Shown here: positions 49,255 to 58,271 of the stretch, piece by piece
How positions within the stretch are numbered: the first letter of the stretch is position 1
Layout of the letters: the number at the start of each line of letters is the position of its first letter
Assembly (NCBI GenBank): GCA_963801065.1
Contig: CAWDDG010000006.1
Span: 1-64,000 of the forward strand
Reading direction: 5' to 3'
DNA from: CAWDDG01 sp963801065
GTDB taxonomy: Bacteria; Actinomycetota; Actinomycetes; Jiangellales; Jiangellaceae
Length of the DNA stretch: 64,000 bases
The notes under the pieces: model-generated
The model's input: only the letters and a program-made list of their open reading frames with translations
Databases searched by the model: none
What the model was told of the DNA's origin: nothing
Made by a program: the position numbers and the translations under genes

Positions 49255-49329
49255 TCAGCATCGGTCGATGGCAACGGATCGGGCCATGTCACTCACGGAG
49301 AGGACGACGACCTCAAGGGTCCGGTCCAT
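49255..49329 (-). pseudogene. N-terminal stub of a VOC (glyoxalase-like) protein
   Basis: AGGAG and ATG 49329 open a frame reading MDRTLEVVVLSVSDMARSVA, the usual start of VOC-family proteins, but it ends after about 24 codons at 49255. The rest of the fold is not found downstream. A deletion fused this stub to the DHFR-like upstream region. Confidence 0.6.
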
Positions 49330-49673
49330 CTCACTGCTCCTGTCGCCAGAGGCTGCTCCCCGCAGCCCGTCGCCGTCGACGCCTCGCCGCCGTCCCAGTT
49401 CCGTGGAACCCGGCGCAGGAGACGACCCGCGCAGCTCCCTGAAATCATCGGACCCCGCGAGACATGCGGTCAGGTCGCCGGCTCGAGGCGGGTGTGACGC
49501 ACCCGTCCACGAGGTAGGGCAGCGAGGTGTCCACTCTTGCCGAATTGAAGACGTGCTGATCATGGTCACACATTTCGACGATCCGCCATCATGCCGACAT
49601 GGCTGTGGAGACCCCGACGGCTGCCGCGGATCCGTGAGGCGCGGCGTCGGGCCCGGCTGCCCAGGGCCGAGTC
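49330..49673. other. Intergenic stretch, nothing recognised
   Basis: About 340 bases between the VOC stub and the methyltransferase gene. Open frames are out-of-frame noise; no hairpin or repeat seen. Confidence 0.4.
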
Positions 49674-50339
49674 TCAGTTCGTGCCGTTCGGCCACGTCGC
49701 CACAGCAATCTCGGCTTCGACCCGTACGACCGGAACGATGCCGTACTCCCTAGCCCACCGATCGAGCACACGGCGCTCGCCCAATCGTTGAATGTCATCA
49801 AGCACAATCGTCGCCCCCGGTGTCAGGCGGTCCGACAACACACCGAGGGCGGGATAGCGGGAATGTTCCGTGCCGGGTAGCGAGGCTGGCGGACCGTCGA
49901 CGACGAGCAGATCGACCCGATCGTGTCCGTACGCGCCCTCGATCGCAGCCCGAAGCTCGCCCTCGTCGTACCAGCCTGCGTCGTCCCACGAGAGCGCATG
50001 CGCCCGAAGCGGCGCGTGAACTATTCGAGCAACCCCCGATAGTCCTTCGCGCCCCAGCTGGTCGGTGATGCGGACAACCCAAGCATCGTCGTGCTCAACC
50101 GACACCAGCGACAGCCGGTCGCAGCCGTGCAGGTCTGCGAGCAGCCGGGCGAGGAAGACGGTGCTCACTCCGCCGCCGAGTTCGACCACCCTCCGGCGCC
50201 GTAGCAGCCAGACGTCGTTCAGCACGGCAACCAGGCCGGACGGCCGCATGGCCCCCGAGGACCAAGGAAGGTATGCGCGCGAGAGCGGCGCCAGCGCCTG
50301 CCATGCGGCTTTGCCGTCTAGTTCGGGATGGGACGCCAC
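49674..50339 (-). CDS. Class I SAM-dependent methyltransferase-like protein
   Basis: 221 residues. The strand-loop RRVVELGGGVSTVFLARLL is the SAM-binding motif I; LSLVSVEHDDAWV is motif II with its acid; DLLVVDGPPASLPGTEHSRYP and PGATIVLDDI follow. Resembles methyltransferases of the type-24 group that act on small molecules or sugars. No partner gene nearby. Confidence 0.82.
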   Translation of the reverse strand: MASHPELDGKAAWQALAPLSRAYLPWSSGAMRPSGLVAVLNDVWLLRRRRVVELGGGVSTVFLARLLADLHGCDRLSLVSVEHDDAWVVRITDQLGREGLSGVARIVHAPLRAHALSWDDAGWYDEGELRAAIEGAYGHDRVDLLVVDGPPASLPGTEHSRYPALGVLSDRLTPGATIVLDDIQRLGERRVLDRWAREYGIVPVVRVEAEIAVATWPNGTN

Positions 50340-50709
50340 AGCCGATGTCTACACCAATGGTGCTGCGGCCACACGATGGGAAACCGCCAGGACACTGAAC
50401 GAGCCTGTCCATGAGCGAGGCTCCTCGTCATACACGGCGATGCGGTCAAAGCGAAGTCGCACGTGATGTTTGACGGTTCGGACACGACAGACATGGGCCG
50501 ATCGCTATGCGCACGCGACGCGACGAGGCTGGGGAGCGCCATCGTCGCCCAACACACTCACATAGCCGCTGATCGAGCCCGGACGTTCCCGCTGGAACGC
50601 CCTGGGGTGCCGCCGGTCGCGCGGGGAGGGAGCGCCATTCACGCCCAGGGTGCCTGGGGCCGTCGGCGCGACTGACGGCCGTTGTGTTCGGGATCGGATG
50701 CCCGGCAAT
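50340..50709. other. Intergenic stretch, nothing recognised
   Basis: 370 bases at the start of the decayed zone. No protein-like frame of notable length and no RNA gene found. Confidence 0.4.
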
Positions 50710-51110
50710 CTACGATGGCGGCTGCTGATCTTGGGTGAGTGTGCCGACAGCATCACGGATTACTCGCGCGACCAGCAGGGGGTCCTCCGCCGCGACGTGG
50801 TGACCGCTTCCGGCCGCCACAACCCAGGTCGACGCGGTCGACAGGTCGAGCAGTCCACGCTGGCATTTCACCCATTGCTCGTGAGCTGCTCTCGTGATCG
50901 ATTCCTGGACTGGCCAGTCCTTGACGCCGCGGCAGACCACCCAGTGGCGGCGAACATGGCCGGACGTCGTCCCATGCCCGCCCGGTCGCGGGCGAGGCGG
51001 CTGTCCACGCCGTCGGTGCGGGCATCTAGCTCGGCGTCCAACGCTCGCTGCACGTCGACCGACGACCCAACGGCAGAGTTCGTGAGCGACCATCTCAGCG
51101 CAGGCTGAGA
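50710..51110 (-). pseudogene. C-terminal fragments of an alpha/beta hydrolase
   Basis: The minus strand reads HEQWVKCQRGLLDLSTASTW then VVAAGSGHHVAAEDPLLV, the histidine-bearing end of many alpha/beta hydrolases. Upstream, in another frame, VQRALDAELDARTDGVDSRL appears. The nucleophile half is absent. Decayed remnant next to the insertion sequences. Confidence 0.5.
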
Positions 51111-51502
51111 AACCCTTCGGTGGCAGGCCGGGATCGACGTACGATCTCCGGTTCAGATGGTCGGGAGCGCGCGAAAACGCCTGGCCGGGGGTTCTCCGCA
51201 CTGGGCCGCGCCGACCATGCCCCCCACCCCCTGCCGGAAATCTCGCCCGAGAGGACACCGGGGCGGGGGATCATTCGCGGCGCTGTGTGCCTCGCTGAGA
51301 CGACGAACTAGGGCAGGCTGGCCGATCCGAAATGCGGACCCTGCTGGGGAAGGCCGGTCGGCGCTGGTCGTCGCCCTGGGCGGTCCCGCCGCCCGTGGAC
51401 TGCTGGACGCCGGATTGCCTAGAGGCCAGCTCTGCGAGACCGGCCTTGTCGAGTTCCGAGACCGGTGAGATTATCTGTGAATCTGGGCGGAGGAGATTGC
51501 GC
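51111..51502. other. Intergenic stretch upstream of the cNMP-binding gene
   Basis: About 390 bases without a supported gene. It must hold the promoter for the gene at 51503; no consensus is clear. Confidence 0.4.
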
Positions 51503-51901
51503 ATGGACATCGCCAAACTTGACGGACTGCAGCTGTTCGACGGCCTGTCAGCACAACAACGCGAGATGGTCGCGAATTACGCGGTCGAGGTCGACGTTCC
51601 CGAAGGCAAGGCGCTGTTGCGTGACGGCGCCCTGGCCTGGGATTTTTACGTGATTGAGGAGGGCAGCGCGGACGTTAGGCGCGGCCAGAAGATACTCGCG
51701 ACCCTAGGCGCAGGGGATTTCTTCGGCGAGATGGGTGCAATGGCGTCCGACCAGAGACGGACGGCTAGCGTGGTGGCCACGTCGCCGATGAAGGCGATCA
51801 GGTTGACGACACACCAATTGCGAAGGATTGCGGACGAGTCGCCTGACATCACAGAGCGTCTGCGCACCGCGATCGCCGACCGGGAGCAGCGTCTGCTCTA
51901 A
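51503..51901 (+). CDS. Standalone cyclic-nucleotide-binding domain protein
   Basis: 132 residues from ATG 51503, with GGAGGAGA upstream. The whole protein is one Crp-type sensory domain: LDGLQLFDGLSAQQREMVANY, EGKALLRDGALAWDFYVIEEG and the phosphate-binding cassette GDFFGEMGAMASDQRRTASV. No HTH follows. Such single-domain proteins may bind cAMP and act on a partner. Last intact chromosomal gene before the IS21 element. Confidence 0.85.
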   Translation: MDIAKLDGLQLFDGLSAQQREMVANYAVEVDVPEGKALLRDGALAWDFYVIEEGSADVRRGQKILATLGAGDFFGEMGAMASDQRRTASVVATSPMKAIRLTTHQLRRIADESPDITERLRTAIADREQRLL

Positions 51902-52126
51902 GCCGTCGCCCTACCAGCACGCGGCCCGCGGCGATCTGTTCGACCGACGCCGAGTAAAAGAAGATCGAGACGCCAGGTGGCTTCACGTTCGAGCTAGAGC
52001 AGCTGGAACAGGTGGCCGAACAGGCGGCAGAGGTCCTTAAAAGGACAGCGTCGATGAGAGTCGCGAGGAGGGTCGCAAGGGCGGAAGGTCCGCAGGAGCG
52101 CCAACGGGCCGATCACCAGGGCCAGC
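51902..52126. other. Stretch between the cNMP gene and IS21
   Basis: About 225 bases. A coiled-coil-like frame (FELEQLEQVAEQAAEVLKR) around 51985-52050 lacks a start and may be a gene fragment cut by the IS insertion. Nothing else recognised. Confidence 0.35.
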
Positions 52127-52154
52127 TACAGCGGACAGTCCAACATCCCTGTAG

Positions 52155-52196
52155 GCGGACACTTCATCTCCCTCTCCGCGGACAGCTGATCTCCCT
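52155..52196. repeat. IS21 left terminal repeat
   Basis: Contains two tandem units ending in atctccct; it pairs with 54675-54716 on the other strand. Expected binding site for IstA. Confidence 0.8.
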
Positions 52197-52300
52197 TTCC
52201 GCGGACATCGGGACCGGTCGTGTGGGTCCCAAATGAAGGGTCCCTCCGGGGCCAACGCTCGAGGTTTCTGACCACACACGAGCGGGCCACGCGGAGGGAC

Positions 52301-53842
52301 TGTGAAGAAGTCTGACAGGGAGATCATGGAGATTCTGGAAGCGTTCGACGCCACCGGCTGCGCCAACTCGGCGGCCGGGTTGGCGGGCGTGGACCCGAAG
52401 ACGGTGCGATGCTACGTCGCCAAGCGAGACGCCGGGAGGCCGGTCGATGAGCAGGTGCAGCGCCGAAGCTGATCGACCCGTTCCTGCCCAAGATGGAGGA
52501 GCTGGTCGAGACCTCCGAGGGCGCGGTCCGTGCCGATGTGGTGCATGAGCGGCTGGTGGCGATGGGGTTCACCGGGGACGAGCGGACCACCCGCCGCGCC
52601 GTCGCCAGGGTGAGGAAGGCCTATGCCGAGGGTCATCGTCGGCAGTACCGGCCGTGGATCACCGAGCCGGGGTTGTGGCTGCAGTTCGACTGGGGCAGCG
52701 GGCCGATCGTGTTCGGTCCCGACGGCCGACCACGGCCGACGTTGTTGTTCTGTGCGTGGCTGGCCTGGTCGCGGTTCCGGGTGGTGATCCCGACCTGGGA
52801 CCGCAAGCTCAGCACGCTGTTGACCTGCCTGGACACGATGCTGCGCCAGGTCGGTGGGGCACCGACGTATGCGTTGACCGACAACGAGAAGACCGTGACC
52901 GTCGAGCACGTCGCCGGGGTCCCGGTCCGTCATCCGATGATCGTCGCCGCCGGCCGGCACTACGGCCTCACGGTCCACACCTGTGTCCCGTTCGACCCCG
53001 AGTCCAAGGGCGGGTCGGAGGCCACCGTGCGGATCGCCAAGGCCGACCTGGTGCCCACGAAGGCGAACCTGCGCACCGGCTACAACTCGTTCGCCGAGCT
53101 GGCTGAGGCGTGTGAGGCGTTCTGCGAGAAGGTCAACAACCGGGTCCACCGCGAGACCAACCGGAGTCCCCGTCGAGGCGCTGCTGGTCGAGCAGAACCG
53201 GCTGCATCCGATCCCGGACGCACCGTTCACCGCCACCCTCGGGGAGACCCGCAGCGTCAACGGCGATCAGACCATCCGGTTCGGGTCGGTGCGCTACTCC
53301 ACCCCGCCCGGTCTGGTCGGCCGCGAGGTGTGGGTCCGCGCCGACGGCGAGGAGCTGGTCATCACCGCCCACCAGTCGACAGCATCGGGCTGACCGAGGT
53401 CGCGCGGCACAGGTTGTCGACACCGGGGAACCCGCGGATCGACCTATCGCACTACCCCGATCATCCCCAGCAGCCCGACGGGTCGCCCAGGCCGCCACAG
53501 CCCAGGGGCCGCAACCGTGAGGAGAAGGCGTTCCTCATGCTCGGGCCGGGTGCCCACACGTGGCTGGTCGAAGCCGCCGCAGTCGGTGCCCAACGGGTCC
53601 GGTCGAAGATGACCGCTGCACTCGAGTTGGCCGCCCTGGTCGGGGTCGAACCGGTCGACGCCGCGTTAGGAGTTGCCGCGGCCGCGGGACGGTTCGCCGA
53701 GGGCGACCTACTCGCGATCGTGCACCACCGCGCCAACGGCGCCTCGATCGCGTCGCTGGTGGTCGCCGACGAGGGTCACTCGGTCCAGCCCGGCACCAGT
53801 TCCTGGGCCAGCTTTGGCACCCGCGCCGACGTCGGACGGTGA
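52301..53842 (+). CDS. istA: IS21 transposase IstA (three frameshifts)
   Basis: DDE transposase that cuts and joins IS21 ends. GTG 52301 begins KKSDREIMEILEAFDATG, an HTH DNA-binding domain. A shift near 52465, then the catalytic core: LQFDWGSGP (first Asp), YALTDNEKTV (second Asp), PESKGGSEATV (Glu). Shifts near 53160 and 53388 split the C-terminal part (EQNRLHPIPDAPFTATLG, then REEKAFLMLGPGAHTW). All conserved parts are present; either the element is dead or the breaks are sequence errors. Confidence 0.85.
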
Positions 53843-53851
53843 GGAGTTCTG

Positions 53852-54668
53852 ATGACCGCCACCGCCACGACCGCCACCAGGCGCCCCAAGCCGGCCGCCA
53901 CCACAACGGCACCGGAGCTGCCCGAGGAACTGCTCGCGGTGCTCAAACGGATGCGACTGCCGTATCTGCGCAACGCCGCACCCGAGGTGCTGGCCACCGC
54001 CACGGGCCCAACGCTGGGACCCCGCCGAAGTGCTCCGGGTGCTGATCGCCGAGGAGATCCGCGGCCGCGACGACGCCACCCGCCGGATGCGCCGCAAGGC
54101 AGCTGGGCTACCGGCGGGGAAGACCTTCGAGTCCTGGCGCGAAACCGACTCCTCTATCCCACCGGGCACCCAGACCGGCCTGGCCACCCTGGAATGGGTC
54201 GGCCGCGCCGAGAACCTCGCGATCGCCGGACCCAGCGGCACAGGGAAGACGCACTTCGTCGAAGCCCTCGCCCACAAGGTCATCGACGCCGGCATGCGCG
54301 TCTCCTGGTTCACCCTGGAGACCCTCACCGCCGCCATCGGCCGCGCCACCGTGGACGGGTCGGTCGCCAAGACCATCGCCCGGATCACCCGCGCCGAGCT
54401 CATCGTGATCGATGACATCGGCATGCTGCCCGCCGGACAAGCCGCCGGCGAGGCATTCTACCGCGTCGTCGACGCGGCCTATGAACGCCGCTCGATCGCC
54501 GTTACCAGCAACCTGCACCCCAGTGGGTTCGACACGATCATGCCCAAAACCCTGGCCACCGCCACCGTCGACCGACTCCTCCACCACGCCCACGTCGTCA
54601 TCACCGAGGGCACCTCACTCAGGCTCTCCGAAGCCACCGCCGGACGAGGAGTGATGCCCTTGACCTGA
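53852..54668 (+). CDS. istB: IS21 helper ATPase IstB (frameshifted)
   Basis: AAA+ ATPase that selects the target for IstA. ATG 53852, ten bases after istA. LPEELLAVLKRMRLPYLRNA; near 54005 one extra G (acgggcccaac) shifts the frame; then AEVLRVLIAEEIRGRD, Walker A GPSGTGKTHF, Walker B LIVIDDIGML and SNLHPSGFDTIM. About 271 residues, normal length. Confidence 0.88.
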
Positions 54669-54674
54669 CAGCCA

Positions 54675-54716
54675 TAGGGAGATCAGCTGTCCGCGGACAG
54701 GGAGATCACGTGTCCG
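54675..54716. repeat. IS21 right terminal repeat
   Basis: Complement of the left repeat, with two tandem agggagatca-type units and more copies to about 54770. Confidence 0.8.
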
Positions 54717-54770
54717 CCAGCAGGGAGATCAGCTGACCGCCCACAGGGAAGTCCTGCTGTCCGTTGACAG

Positions 54771-56010
54771 GGCTCCGGGCGGGTGCCGCAGGTGGCAGAG
54801 GAGGCGCCGGATGTCCTTCGAGCGTACGAGTGTGGGTCTGGATGTGCATGCCCGGTCGGTGGTTGGTTGCGCTTGGACGGGGTGACCGGCGAGGTGATGC
54901 GCCAGCGGCTGAGCCCGGACACCGGGGAGATCCTGGCCTGGGTCGGGTCGCTGCCGGGCCCGGTCAGGGTGGTCTATGAGGCCGGCCCGACGGGGTTCGG
55001 ACTGGCCAGGTTCCTCAGCACCGCGGGAGTCGTTTGTGTGGTGGCCGCGCCGTCGAAGCTGCAGCGCCCGGTCGGTGACCGGGTCAAAACCGATGCTAGG
55101 GACGCGCTGCATCTGGCCAGGCTGCTGCACCTGGGCGAGATCGTCGAGGTGGCGGTGCCCAGCGTGGAGCAGGAGGCGGCCCGGGATCTGGTCCGAGCCC
55201 GTGACGACGTGCGTGGGGACCTGATGAGCGCGCGGCATCGACTCTCGAAGCTGCTGCTGCGCCGGGGGATCGTCTACATCGGCGGCAGGGCCTGGACCGG
55301 CGTCCACGAGGGGTGGCTTCGTCAGCAGCGGTTCGACCAGCCCGGGCTGCAGATGGCCTTCGAGACCGCCCACGACACGATGCTGGCCACCGTGGACCGC
55401 AGAGACCGCCTCGACGTCGCGATCGCGCAGATGGCCGCCGACAGCGAGTTCACCCCGGTGGTGCACCGGCTGGGCTGCCTGCGCGGGGTCTCCACACTGA
55501 CCGCGTTCGGGCTTGCGGTCGAGATCGGTGACTGGCACCGGCTGACCGGGCGCAGCATCGGCCCCTACCTGGGGCTGGTGCCCGACCGAGTCATCCTCGG
55601 GCGGCTCCCGATCCCAGGGCGGGCTCACCAAGACCGGCAACGGGCACGCCCGTCGGCTGCTGATCGAGGCCGCCTGGCACCACCGCCAGCCCTACCGGGC
55701 CGCCAGCGCGAGCATGCGCCGTCGCTGGGACCTGGCCGGACCCGCAGCCCGAGCCCGCGGACACGCCGGCAACCAGCGACTGCACGCCCGCTGGCACAGA
55801 TTCAACGCACGCGGCAAGAAGTCCGTCATCGCCAACGCAGCGATCGCCCGCGAACTCGCCGGGTGGTGCTGGTCCCTGGCCGTCCTCGACGAGGAGTAAC
55901 CCGGCACAACCCCAAGCGTCCGATTCCGGTGACGGTGGTGACGGCAGCGCCTGGGAGCGACCCGCGAACGCACTATGAGCGGTCCCAGCCCGTTCCGGGC
56001 CAAGACCACG
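54771..56010 (+). mobile_element. IS110-family insertion sequence, abutting IS21
   Basis: Its single transposase gene starts 40 bases after the last IS21 repeat unit. IS110 elements have no terminal inverted repeats, and the left flank carries a structured (bridge) RNA in some subgroups, so I cannot fix the ends; the right limit is a guess. Confidence 0.5.
54811..55899 (+). CDS. IS110 transposase (two frameshifts)
   Basis: ATG 54811 begins SFERTSVGLDVHARSVVGCA, with the first DEDD aspartate. Near 54878 one T is missing; then YEAGPTGFGLARFL (Glu) and GDRVKTDARDALHLARLLH (two Asp) follow. The C-terminal domain has LGCLRGVSTLTAFGLAVEIG and a second shift near 55585, after which GGLTKTGNGHARRLLIEAAW holds the conserved serine region. 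About 362 residues once corrected. The DEDD RuvC-like plus serine domains are diagnostic. Confidence 0.87.
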
Positions 56011-56206
56011 CTCGATCTCTAGACCCGCGGTGCAGCTCCAGCCGAACAGCCCGTCCTGCGGTAACCAACCCGCGCATATCAGAGTGACCGCGCGTCGACA
56101 CCGACACGCCCGTCACCAACCAGCGCCGGAACCGGTCAAAGGCGGCACCCCCGAAGCCATCAGGGGTGCCGCCTCACCACGCCCCCTTGACAACAGGCTC
56201 TACATA
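55900..56206. other. Flank of the IS110 element
   Basis: About 300 bases between the transposase stop and the zinc-ribbon gene. Probably holds the right end of IS110. No gene supported. Confidence 0.4.
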
Positions 56207-56574
56207 TCAGTGCAAGCTCGCACAACGGGCGCACACCAGGTACGCAATGCCCTTGGCCTGCCAGCCTCCACCTCCCGCGCGGGACCGAGCAGGCTTGGCC
56301 TCCCGGTGGCTGGCGAACACCTGACCAGCGAACAGAGCACGGCCAGTAGCTGGGGACACCAGCACCAACGCCAGCGGCTGGGCAGCGGTGCCATGGGGTA
56401 GGCCAGCGGCCAGCACCAGCGGGCGCACCGTGACCGCCCACGCGCACGGAGGCTGGCAGAACCGGTGATCGTCCGACTCGTGCTCCACGACACCTCGACC
56501 TCGCCGTGCTCGCAGTCCCGTGGAGGCTGATGGCCCGCGCACGCATAGCTCGCGCAGCGCGGGCAGCCGATCAT
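56207..56574 (-). CDS. Putative small zinc-ribbon protein (frameshifted)
   Basis: ATG 56574 (GGAGG eleven bases upstream) gives MIGCPRCASYACAGHQPPRD. In another frame, the continuation from about 56460 is WAVTVRPLVLAAGLPHGTAA through LVCARCASLH. If one shift near 56455 is corrected, the protein has CPRC at the start and CARC at the end, a possible zinc ribbon of about 120 residues. Family unknown. Confidence 0.45.
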
Positions 56575-56680
56575 GTCCGGCGCGACCTCCGGGGCAAACT
56601 GCCCGGACCTTGTGGGCACGAACGGGGCACGAAACCTGCCTTTCCTAGATCCACATCCCTCTGACCCGCGATTTTACGGG

Positions 56681-56752
56681 TGGGCGATACTGGGATTGAA
56701 CCAGTGACCCCTTCCGTGTCAAGGAAGTGCTCTCCCACTGAGCTAATCGCCC
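56681..56752 (-). tRNA. tRNA-Val (anticodon GAC)
   Basis: 72 bases; acceptor GGGCGAT pairs with ATCGCCC, D arm GCTCAGTGGGAGAGC, anticodon stem CTTCC-TTGACAC-GGAAG with GAC, T arm GGTTCAATCC. No encoded CCA. Confidence 0.95.
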
Positions 56753-56771
56753 TTGCTGTTGCTGGCTGCCG

Positions 56772-56842
56772 AGGTGGAGACGGGATTCGAACCCGTGTAG
56801 ACGGCTTTGCAGGCCGTTGCCTCGCCTCTCGGCCACTCCACC
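56772..56842 (-). tRNA. tRNA-Cys (anticodon GCA)
   Basis: 71 bases; acceptor GGTGGAG/CTCCACC, anticodon loop CTGCAAA with GCA, T arm GGGTTCGAATCCC, discriminator U as usual for tRNA-Cys. Confidence 0.95.
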
Positions 56843-56870
56843 GAGGTGAGGCCTGCGTGGCCTCGCTCCG

Positions 56871-56943
56871 AGCGGACGACGGGGATCGAACCCGCGACCT
56901 TCACCTTGGCAAGGTGACGCGCTACCAACTGCGCTACGTCCGC
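56871..56943 (-). tRNA. tRNA-Gly (anticodon GCC)
   Basis: 73 bases; acceptor GCGGACG/CGTCCGC, anticodon stem TCACC-TTGCCAA-GGTGA with GCC, T arm GGGTTCGATCCC. First gene of a Gly-Cys-Val cluster read on the minus strand. Confidence 0.95.
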
Positions 56944-57022
56944 AGACCCAACGCCTGGAAGGGGTGGGGTGCGCACAGAACCTTAGCTCATGGCTTCGGT
57001 GCCATCCAAACCTGCAGCTGGC

Positions 57023-57222
57023 CCTGCGCAGGGGCGCAGCGGCGTGGTTGTTGGCCCTCGTCACGACGTCGACACCGGCCAACGCGGGCGCGTCGAAGGC
57101 CACGGGGCCGACCCGGAAGGTGTACTTCTTCGGTTCCGGTACGCCGCGTTCGGTGAGGGCGGTCTCGAGGTTCATCACCGCCAGCATCGCCGAGATCGCG
57201 TTCGCACGCGCGGCAGCGTACG
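57023..57222 (-). pseudogene. CapA-family fragment
   Basis: The minus strand reads AVMNLETALTERGVPEPKKY, then VAFDAPALAGVDVVTRANNH, the core of CapA (poly-gamma-glutamate synthesis or metallophosphatase-like) proteins, including the NLE and ANNH metal-binding motifs. Both ends are missing; it stops near the tRNA-Gly gene. Confidence 0.65.
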
Positions 57223-57239
57223 GGTAGCGTCGCCGCACC

Positions 57240-58271
57240 GTGGACACGCCGTACGACCCAGCCGAGCCGCTGGCCCACCTGGGAGGCCGGCTGGCAACCG
57301 ACCTGGTCGAGGTCTCTGCCGACCTGCGCGTTCTCGACGGTTCGGGCAGGTGGGCGGTCGTCGTCACGTACGAAGGTGCGGTGACATGTGCCCGGTTCGC
57401 GGATTGGCAGGTGGCTCTGCTGCCCGAGGCTCCGCGGTGGACCGGTCCGGCGGCCCGCAGCTGGAGAACGTCGCTGGACCGGACGGGCTATGTCGCAGGA
57501 GTCGAGGAGATCCGACAGCGGATCGCCGCCGGCACGGTCTATCAGGCCAACCTGTGCCGCGTGCTGTCAGCGCCGCTCGACGGCGCGCCAGATCTGCTAC
57601 CCCTGGCGCGGCGGCTGTCCGGACGGCACCACGCGCCGTTCGCAGGATGGATCCGGATCCCGGGCGCGGGCGTTCACGTCGCGACGGCCTCTCCCGAGCT
57701 CTTCCTGCGCCGGGACGGGGACAAGGTGGCGTCGTCGCCGATCAAGGGCACCGGCCGGACGGCGGCGGATCTCTCTGCGAAGGACACTGCAGAGAACATC
57801 ATGATCGTCGACCTGGTCCGCAACGACCTGTCGCGGGTGTGCGAGACCGGGACCATCGCCGTCGAAGGCCTGCTCACGGTCGAGAAGCATCCCGGGCTGG
57901 TGCACCTGGTGTCGACCGTGACGGGGCGGCTCGCGCCGGAGAACGGCTGGGCCGAACTGGTCGCCGCGACCTTCCCTGCCGGATCCGTGACCGGAGCGCC
58001 GAAGTCGACCGCGGTCCAGGCCATTTCCGACCTCGAGCCCGCTCCTCGCGGTCCCTATTGCGGGGCCGTGGGCTGGATCGACGCGGACACGCGCCAGGGC
58101 GAGCTGGCTGTGGGCATACGGACGTTCTGGGCGCAGGACGGTGAGCTGCGGTTCGGCACCGGTGCGGGAATCACCTGGGGGTCCGACGCCATGCGCGAGT
58201 GGGCCGAGACCGAACTGAAGGCGGAGCGGCTCATAGGGTTGGCGTCGGCTGAGCCGGAGGGAGGCCGATGA
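57240..58271 (+). CDS. pabB: Aminodeoxychorismate synthase component I
   Basis: 343 residues from GTG 57240. Uses chorismate and ammonia to make 4-amino-4-deoxychorismate for folate synthesis. Chorismate-binding core: YQANLCRVLSAPLDG, ASPELFLRRDGDKVASSPIKGT with PIKGT at 167-171, DTAENIMIVDLVRNDL, FPAGSVTGAPK, AVGWID and GAGITWGSDA. The usual N-terminal part is short. Overlaps pabC by ATGA. The lysine in PIKGT is the one that discriminates PabB from anthranilate synthase. Confidence 0.94.
   Translation: MDTPYDPAEPLAHLGGRLATDLVEVSADLRVLDGSGRWAVVVTYEGAVTCARFADWQVALLPEAPRWTGPAARSWRTSLDRTGYVAGVEEIRQRIAAGTVYQANLCRVLSAPLDGAPDLLPLARRLSGRHHAPFAGWIRIPGAGVHVATASPELFLRRDGDKVASSPIKGTGRTAADLSAKDTAENIMIVDLVRNDLSRVCETGTIAVEGLLTVEKHPGLVHLVSTVTGRLAPENGWAELVAATFPAGSVTGAPKSTAVQAISDLEPAPRGPYCGAVGWIDADTRQGELAVGIRTFWAQDGELRFGTGAGITWGSDAMREWAETELKAERLIGLASAEPEGGR

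Larger units (their letters stand above)
52127..54770 (+). mobile_element. IS21-family insertion sequence
   Basis: About 2.64 kb with istA and istB. The terminal regions carry multiple related repeats, as in IS21: left 52155-52196 matches the complement of 54675-54716 with about four mismatches (core gcggacagctgatctccct). Further copies of the gcggaca...tccct unit lie outside on each side, putting the tips near 52127 (tacagcggacag) and 54770 (tgtccgttgacag). Boundaries are estimates; I cannot define the target duplication. Confidence 0.85.
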
